A DNA stretch of 11,861 nucleotides from an uncultured Ectothiorhodospiraceae bacterium (GTDB lineage: Bacteria > Pseudomonadota > Gammaproteobacteria > UBA6429 > Thiohalophilaceae): assembly GCA_947259425.1 (NCBI GenBank), contig CAMYMO010000263.1:1-11861 (forward strand), given 5' to 3'. A program made the translations under genes and the position numbers. Positions 7,184-11,861 of this stretch are shown one piece after another; the first letter of the stretch is position 1, and each line of letters begins with the position of its first letter. The notes below the pieces were generated by a model, which saw only the letters and a program-made list of their open reading frames with translations, had not been told where the DNA came from and made no database searches.

Positions 7184-7190
7184 TCAAACC

Positions 7191-8756
7191 ATGAACCAGA
7201 TCCAGCGCGCACTTATCAGTGTCTCTGATAAAACCGGTATTATCGAATTTGCCAAACAGCTCCATGAAGACTACTCGATAGAAATCCTGTCCACGGGTGG
7301 CACCGCAAAGTTATTGAGTGAAAATGGCATACCGGTCATTGAGGTATCCGATTACACCGGCTTTCCGGAAATGATGGATGGACGAGTAAAGACTTTACAC
7401 CCCAAGATCCATGGCGGACTGTTGGCAAGACGCGGTAAAGATGATGCGGTGATGCAAAAACATGATATTCCACCAATCGACTTAGTAATTGTAAATTTAT
7501 ATCCTTTCCAACAAGCGGTCGCTGATCCGGACTGCGACCTGACGACCGCGATAGAAAATATCGATATTGGTGGTCCAACGATGTTACGTGCTGCCGCCAA
7601 AAACCATCGTGACGTCACCGTTGTCGTCAATGCAAGTGATTACTCCACCGTACTGGATTCGATGAAATCCAATAAGGGTGCGGTTGACGATGCCAGCCGC
7701 TACGACCTGGCAGTCAAGGTATTTGAACACACCGCCCAATATGATGGCGCCATCGCCAATTACTTTGGCGCAATGAGTCACGCCGGTGAAAAACAAGGTT
7801 TTTCACGTACTATTAATTTACAGTACAACAAGGTTCAGGCCATGCGTTATGGCGAAAACCCTCATCAACAGGCCGCATTCTATGCAGAAGCCGGCCAACA
7901 AGAAGCCTGTATCGCGACGGCAAAACAATTACAGGGTAAGGAACTCTCATACAATAATATTGGCGACACCGATGCGGCTCTGGAGTGCGTAAAACAATTT
8001 AGCGACCAGGCTTGTTGTGTCATTGTGAAACACGCGAATCCCTGTGGGGTCGCAACGGGTGATACTTTATTCGAGGCCTATGATCGAGCTTACCAGACCG
8101 ATCCGGAATCCGCCTTTGGTGGCATCATTGCCTTCAACCAAAAGCTCGATGGCAAGACCGCCGAAGCGATTGTCGAACGACAATTTGTTGAGGTGATCAT
8201 TGCCCCTAAGATTACCGACGCGGCCATAGAAGTGATCCGCGAAAAGAAAAATGTCCGTTTGCTTGAATGCGGGCAATGGCCAATTGAACCTGAAAACCGT
8301 CTGGACTTTAAACGTGTTAATGGCGGCTTGTTAGTACAAGGCGCCGATCTGGAACTTTATAATGAGTTAAAAGTCGTAACTGAGCGCCAACCTACTGAAC
8401 AGGAGATGCAAGACCTGTTATTTAGTTGGAAAGTCAGTAAATTTGTTAAATCCAATGCGATCGTCTACGGCAAAAACAATATGACGATTGGTGTTGGCGC
8501 GGGTCAAATGAGTCGTGTTAACTCGGCACGCATTGCCGCGATTAAAGCTGAACATGCCAAGCTGGAGATTAAAGGTGCGGTGATGGCCTCAGATGCCTTC
8601 TTCCCATTTCGTGACGGCATCGACCAGGCTGCGCAGGCGGGTATTACTGCGGTGATTGAACCCGGTGGCTCAATGCGTGACGATGAGGTGATTGCCGCTG
8701 CTAACGAACACGGCATGGCGATGATCTTCACCAGTATGCGCCATTTCCGCCACTAG
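7191..8756 (+). CDS. purH: Bifunctional AICAR formyltransferase / IMP cyclohydrolase PurH
   Basis: PurH catalyses the last two steps of purine synthesis: it formylates AICAR with 10-formyltetrahydrofolate and closes the ring to IMP. The 521-residue product from the ATG at 7191 begins MNQIQRALISVSDKTG, matching the family. The N-terminal cyclohydrolase (MGS-like) domain shows STGGTAK (34-40) and TGFPEMMDGRVKTLHPKIHG (56-75). The C-terminal formyltransferase domain shows KHANPCGVA with the catalytic K280/H281, then SAFGGIIAFN, DFKRVNGGLL, KSNAIVYGKNNMTIGVGAGQ and the ending FFPFRDGIDQAA…MRHFRH. All parts look intact. purD, its usual downstream neighbour, is absent; a convergent phosphatase gene follows 26 bp later. 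No terminator is obvious in that short gap. Confidence 0.97.
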   Translation: MNQIQRALISVSDKTGIIEFAKQLHEDYSIEILSTGGTAKLLSENGIPVIEVSDYTGFPEMMDGRVKTLHPKIHGGLLARRGKDDAVMQKHDIPPIDLVIVNLYPFQQAVADPDCDLTTAIENIDIGGPTMLRAAAKNHRDVTVVVNASDYSTVLDSMKSNKGAVDDASRYDLAVKVFEHTAQYDGAIANYFGAMSHAGEKQGFSRTINLQYNKVQAMRYGENPHQQAAFYAEAGQQEACIATAKQLQGKELSYNNIGDTDAALECVKQFSDQACCVIVKHANPCGVATGDTLFEAYDRAYQTDPESAFGGIIAFNQKLDGKTAEAIVERQFVEVIIAPKITDAAIEVIREKKNVRLLECGQWPIEPENRLDFKRVNGGLLVQGADLELYNELKVVTERQPTEQEMQDLLFSWKVSKFVKSNAIVYGKNNMTIGVGAGQMSRVNSARIAAIKAEHAKLEIKGAVMASDAFFPFRDGIDQAAQAGITAVIEPGGSMRDDEVIAAANEHGMAMIFTSMRHFRH

Positions 8757-8782
8757 CCTTACAACCTGTCGCCTAAGCAAGT

Positions 8783-10057
8783 TTACGGGATAGATGGCGT
8801 AGTGATTTTGCGAATGACAAATTGATCAAATATGTCCCCATCCTCAGAAATATAACGAGAGCGTAAAGACTCACTATCGATATCTAAAAACACCGAACCC
8901 GCTTTTGCCGAGGCTATTGGTAAGGCTGGATGATCAAAGCGACCCTGATTACCCTCACCAGAAGAACCTAAAACCATGTACATCGTCCCCCCTTCTCGAT
9001 ATGATTTTTGGTAGACATATTGGCGATTAATTTGCTTACCTGCATCTTTAATCATGGCGTCTCGATCAAATGAAACTGACAGGCCGTAATGATTTTGAAT
9101 TAAATGCGAACGTTCATAAACATGACTATGTCCGGCAATAACCAGATCAACACCCGCTTTTTCTAAGACGGGTAAAACATTTTTCCTTACCCGATTCATG
9201 CGATTCTTACGAAACTTTTTCCTATCAGAGTCATAAGTACCACGGGTATAAGGCGGATGATGAAACACTACAATGTTCCAATGTTGCTGCGACTGAGCAA
9301 GATCTTTTGCCACCCAACTTAACATCTCGCTTCCTGCTGATAGATCAGCATCATGTGAATCAAGTATGACAATATGACTCTGTGCATAATCAAATGAAAA
9401 GTAACTATGAGTATTTGAGGCCAAGCCCCCAAATTCACCCTTTTCCGGCCGATCAAATAACTTATAAAAGGTCCATCTTCGTGCATCGTGGTTACCAAAC
9501 GCAGGCCAGACCGCAACGTTCTTAAAAATACCCTGATATGGCATCAAAAACCCATTTACATATTCTGCATAGGTGCCATTCGGATAAGCTTGATCCCCTG
9601 TCGTTAAAATCAAATCCATGGCCGTTTTGTTTTTGCGTGGATGCTGTTGCAGCCATTTTAACGCGGCATCGCGTACCGGTATTTTCTTCGCTGACTTGCC
9701 AGGGTCACCAAGCAACCAAATGCGTGTATTAGTTGATTGTCCAGGCTCTGGTGCGGTGATAAACCACTCAGCATTGGGCGATCGCCACTGACCGCGATGC
9801 TGTATTCGATAGTAATAACGCGTTTCAGGTTCAAGATTAGACAAGCTAATCCGGTGGTTTGTGGTAGCATTGCTTTCAGTAACTCGATTGGTTAATTCAG
9901 CGGGCGATAATCCGAAGTAGACGCTATCTTTTGTCGCCTCTTCCGATCCCCAGCGCAAAGTCATTTGACGTGCCCCCCCCAGTTGCAGGTAAACCGGGTG
10001 AAATCCGTTGACGCGACTAACAACGTAAACATGAGCAAACCAAATAATTGCCAGCAA
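8783..10057 (-). CDS. Membrane-anchored purple-acid-phosphatase-like metallophosphoesterase
   Basis: Probably hydrolyses phosphomonoesters in the periplasm with a two-metal centre; the substrate is unknown. Numbering is from a TTG at 10057 (424 aa). Residues about 20-105 resemble the fibronectin-III-like N-terminal domain of purple acid phosphatases (HPVYLQL, MTLRW, ETRYYYRIQ). The catalytic domain has every expected metal motif in order: GDPG (D118), GDQAY (D155, Y158), GNHD (N189, H190), VVFHHPP (H266/H267) and GHSHVYER (H310, H312). The frame is open upstream of 10057 and there encodes K-x-R-K followed by a long hydrophobic stretch (SLAVFALLLGLLAIIWF), an obvious signal anchor that a TTG start would cut in half. 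The true start is therefore probably near 10117-10120, where only ATC codons follow a GAGGG at 10125-10129, giving about 445 aa. A run of eight G (plus-strand C, 9973-9980) falls in codons 26-29. The gene converges on purH and diverges from the LtaS-like gene. Confidence 0.88.
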   Translation of the reverse strand: MLAIIWFAHVYVVSRVNGFHPVYLQLGGARQMTLRWGSEEATKDSVYFGLSPAELTNRVTESNATTNHRISLSNLEPETRYYYRIQHRGQWRSPNAEWFITAPEPGQSTNTRIWLLGDPGKSAKKIPVRDAALKWLQQHPRKNKTAMDLILTTGDQAYPNGTYAEYVNGFLMPYQGIFKNVAVWPAFGNHDARRWTFYKLFDRPEKGEFGGLASNTHSYFSFDYAQSHIVILDSHDADLSAGSEMLSWVAKDLAQSQQHWNIVVFHHPPYTRGTYDSDRKKFRKNRMNRVRKNVLPVLEKAGVDLVIAGHSHVYERSHLIQNHYGLSVSFDRDAMIKDAGKQINRQYVYQKSYREGGTMYMVLGSSGEGNQGRFDHPALPIASAKAGSVFLDIDSESLRSRYISEDGDIFDQFVIRKITTPSIP

Positions 10058-10160
10058 ACCAAGCAGAAGCGCAAATACCGCCAGCGATTTTCTAATTTTT
10101 GATATTATATTAGCGATGATCGTACCCTCAATAATACGGAGTATGTATAATCTTACCTTT

Positions 10161-10187
10161 ATTATATAGTATGTACGAGCTTAACAA
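10161..10187 (-). promoter_or_regulatory. Candidate promoter of the phosphatase gene
   Basis: Reading the minus strand, TATAAT (10166 to 10161) is a perfect -10 hexamer. TTGTTA (10187 to 10182) is a partial -35 with a rather short 15-bp spacer. Transcription would start near 10154, about 35 bp before the inferred ATC start region and its GAGGG. The region is AT-rich, so a chance match is possible. Confidence 0.4.
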
Positions 10188-10206
10188 ATAATCAGAGCTT
10201 GATTAT
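10188..10206. promoter_or_regulatory. Inverted repeat between the phosphatase and LtaS-like genes
   Basis: ATAATCA (10188-10194) and TGATTAT (10200-10206) are perfect inverted repeats around GAGCT. The repeat abuts the candidate -35 of the phosphatase gene and lies about 92 bp before the LtaS-like start, so a regulator bound here could affect both. The arms are short and AT-rich; it is only a candidate operator. A second weak dyad, TTTGAATA (10242-10249) and TATTCAAA (10265-10272), lies closer to the LtaS-like gene. I see no convincing plus-strand promoter in this gap. Confidence 0.3.
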
Positions 10207-10297
10207 GATAACCCAAAGTAATTTAAGTAAATTTAATTGTCTTTGAATAGCCTTCAAATAAACTTATTCAAAACATCTAACTAATAGACCTGTAATA

Positions 10298-11861
10298 GTG
10301 AAACTCGAAACCATCACAAATTCGATTCCTCGTTTATTCAAATTTTTGTTAGCGGTTACATTACTAACCCTGATCATTCTCTTTGTTATGCGCTTCGTAT
10401 TCTGGTTCATGTTTAATAACTCTGCGGATCCGGTACCCAGCAATGACCTGTGGTATGCCTTTTACCTGGGGACTAAATTCGATCTCCGACTGGCCTTGTA
10501 TGTTTTATTACCGCTTTTTCTGTTGGGCTGGATTAAATGGTTTAGCCCTTTTACCAATAAATACACCCACCGTTTCTGGTTGGTTTATTTAGTATTAGCC
10601 GCCAGTGGCGTGTTAATGGTTTATCTACTCGATTTTGGTCATTATGCATATTTACATAAACGTGTTGATGCCACCGTATTACGATTTTTATCGAATTTCT
10701 CCACCTCTACCGAGATGGTTTGGCAATCCTACCCGGTTATTCCGTGGATTATCGCTATCATCATTTTGATTAGTCTGGATGCCTATGTGATCAACCGGCT
10801 AATTCATTATTATCGTTCGCAACCGGCCGTAACAATAAAAAAACGCCATAAACTATGGGTTGCGCCTCTTAGCTTTTTTGTGTTTATTTTCGCTATATTC
10901 GGTAAGTTTTCCTACTACCCATTGCGCTGGAGTGACGCCTTCTTCAGTCCGCATGCCTATGCCTCATCCGTTGCCTCAAACCCGGTTTTATATTTTTTTA
11001 ATACACTCAAAAACAAAGAAATTACCTACGACATTGCCAAAACACGCGATTATTACCCGTTAATAAGTCAGTATCTGGGCGTAACCCATCCCGATCAAGC
11101 TAATCTAAACTACACTCGACAATACCCGGCTCAAGCGAAGCTTGAGACACCACCTAACATTGTGATGGTGTTTCTGGAATCGTTTGCTGCCTACAAAACG
11201 GGGGCTTTTGGCAATAAGCTCAACCCAACGCCCTATTTTGATGAGATTGAGAAAAATAGCCTGTCATTTAGCAACTTTTTTACACCGCATACGGGTACCG
11301 CCCGTTCTGTTTTTGCCGCGATCACCGGCCTGCCTGATATCGAAGTCAATAAAACCTCTTCGCGTAATCCATTAGTCGTTGATCAAAAGACGATAATTAA
11401 TAGTTTTAAAGGTTATGAAAAATTTTACTTTATCGGTGGCAGTGCAAACTGGGGTAATGTCCGCGGAGTACTACAACATAATATTCAGGATTTGAAATTA
11501 TACGAGGAAGGTAACTACACCTTACCGCGGATGGATGTCTGGGGTATTGATGACGCCAGTTTATTTATTGAATCCAATTGGATATTAAAAAAACAAACGA
11601 AACCCTTTTTTGCAATTATCCAGACTGCAGGTAACCATCGGCCTTATCACATCCCGGAAGAAAGTTATGGCTTTGAACCGCGCAACGTCGATAAAAAAGC
11701 GCTAAACAAAAATGGTTTTATTGGTCTCGATGAGTTTAATGCTTTTTATTTTATGGATCACAGCATTGGCCACTTCATCAAACAAGCAAAAAAAGAGGCT
11801 TACTTTGATAATACGATATTCGTTTTTTACGGTGATCATGGTATTTCAGGTTATCCAGGTG
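10298..11861 (+). CDS. LTA synthase-like / sulfatase-family membrane phosphotransferase, 3' end missing
   Basis: The first 521 codons of an alkaline-phosphatase-superfamily membrane enzyme, cut by the window edge. The start is a GTG at 10298; an in-frame TAA at 10259-10261 limits the frame and no ATG lies between. The ribosome binding site is poor. Five transmembrane helices are evident at about 14-39, 65-82, 93-112, 146-166 and 186-203, with the family-like KFDLRLAL before helix 2. The extracytoplasmic catalytic domain starts near PNIVMVFLESF (E294, metal ligand), then HTGTARS with T332 or T334 as the likely nucleophile, AGNHRPYH (H447) and YGDHG (D513, H514). Relatives transfer phosphoglycerol or phosphoethanolamine to lipids or glycans. 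In a Gram-negative cell there is no lipoteichoic acid, so a periplasmic glucan or envelope lipid is a more likely acceptor; this is inference. It is divergent from the phosphatase gene across about 180 bp. Confidence 0.9.
   Translation, partial: MKLETITNSIPRLFKFLLAVTLLTLIILFVMRFVFWFMFNNSADPVPSNDLWYAFYLGTKFDLRLALYVLLPLFLLGWIKWFSPFTNKYTHRFWLVYLVLAASGVLMVYLLDFGHYAYLHKRVDATVLRFLSNFSTSTEMVWQSYPVIPWIIAIIILISLDAYVINRLIHYYRSQPAVTIKKRHKLWVAPLSFFVFIFAIFGKFSYYPLRWSDAFFSPHAYASSVASNPVLYFFNTLKNKEITYDIAKTRDYYPLISQYLGVTHPDQANLNYTRQYPAQAKLETPPNIVMVFLESFAAYKTGAFGNKLNPTPYFDEIEKNSLSFSNFFTPHTGTARSVFAAITGLPDIEVNKTSSRNPLVVDQKTIINSFKGYEKFYFIGGSANWGNVRGVLQHNIQDLKLYEEGNYTLPRMDVWGIDDASLFIESNWILKKQTKPFFAIIQTAGNHRPYHIPEESYGFEPRNVDKKALNKNGFIGLDEFNAFYFMDHSIGHFIKQAKKEAYFDNTIFVFYGDHGISGYPG

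Noticed and set aside
7128..7190. Longer purH starting at TTG 7128
   Set aside because: The extra 21 residues are not in the PurH family, the TTG lies beside the terminator hairpin, and the ATG at 7191 has its own AGGA site.
9971..9982. Frameshift at the G8 run in the phosphatase
   Set aside because: Residues on both sides of the run fit the purple-acid-phosphatase N-terminal domain in one frame. The other upstream frame with an ATG (near 10036) gives an unrelated sequence and soon stops.
10388..10390. ATG as start of the LtaS-like gene
   Set aside because: It would begin inside the first transmembrane helix. The GTG at 10298 keeps the whole helix and its basic N-terminal flank.
1..11861. 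CRISPR array, insertion sequence, tRNA, rRNA or toxin-antitoxin/defence genes
   Set aside because: I found no regularly spaced repeats, no transposase or integrase motifs, no tRNA cloverleaf and no recognised defence or toxin domains.

Overview
The window is a stretch of ordinary chromosome from a gammaproteobacterium of moderate GC content. The strongest evidence is the block prmA – DUF3426/zinc-ribbon gene – dusB – fis – purH, whose order is conserved in this class, together with a Fis protein whose C-terminal helix-turn-helix closely matches the enteric form. I cannot name the genus.

Layout. Positions 1-719 (minus strand) hold an unrecognised 161-residue protein and, just downstream, a possible 36-residue membrane or signal-like peptide. 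A perfect 13-bp hairpin that may end this transcript follows. Positions 720-897 are a divergent intergenic region with a perfect 10+10-bp dyad that looks like an operator. Positions 898-2682 (plus) encode a 594-residue protein with a degenerate PilZ-like C-terminal domain. Then come prmA (ribosomal protein L11 methyltransferase), a 666-residue membrane protein with an N-terminal zinc ribbon and a very long acidic/proline-rich linker, dusB overlapping fis by 4 bp, a large hairpin, and purH. In many relatives accB-accC precede prmA and purD follows purH; neither is in those places here.

Positions 8783-10057 (minus, probably extending to about 10120) encode a membrane-anchored purple-acid-phosphatase-like metallophosphoesterase that converges on purH. 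It has no ATG, GTG or upstream TTG start that would include its signal anchor, and it carries a run of eight G near its 5' end. Divergent from it, at 10298 to the right edge, is the first 521 codons of a five-helix membrane protein of the lipoteichoic-acid-synthase-like/sulfatase (alkaline phosphatase superfamily) family, cut by the window edge. The pair share an AT-rich regulatory gap with an inverted repeat.

How the genes relate: the central block is housekeeping (ribosomal protein methylation, tRNA dihydrouridylation, nucleoid protein, purine synthesis). The flanks are accessory: PilZ-type signalling on the left and envelope phospho-group chemistry on the right. I see no mobile element, CRISPR array, tRNA, rRNA or clearly new multi-gene system. 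The more unusual points are the start-codon problem and G-run in the phosphatase, the divergent phosphatase/LtaS-like pair, and the operator-like dyad upstream of the PilZ-like gene.
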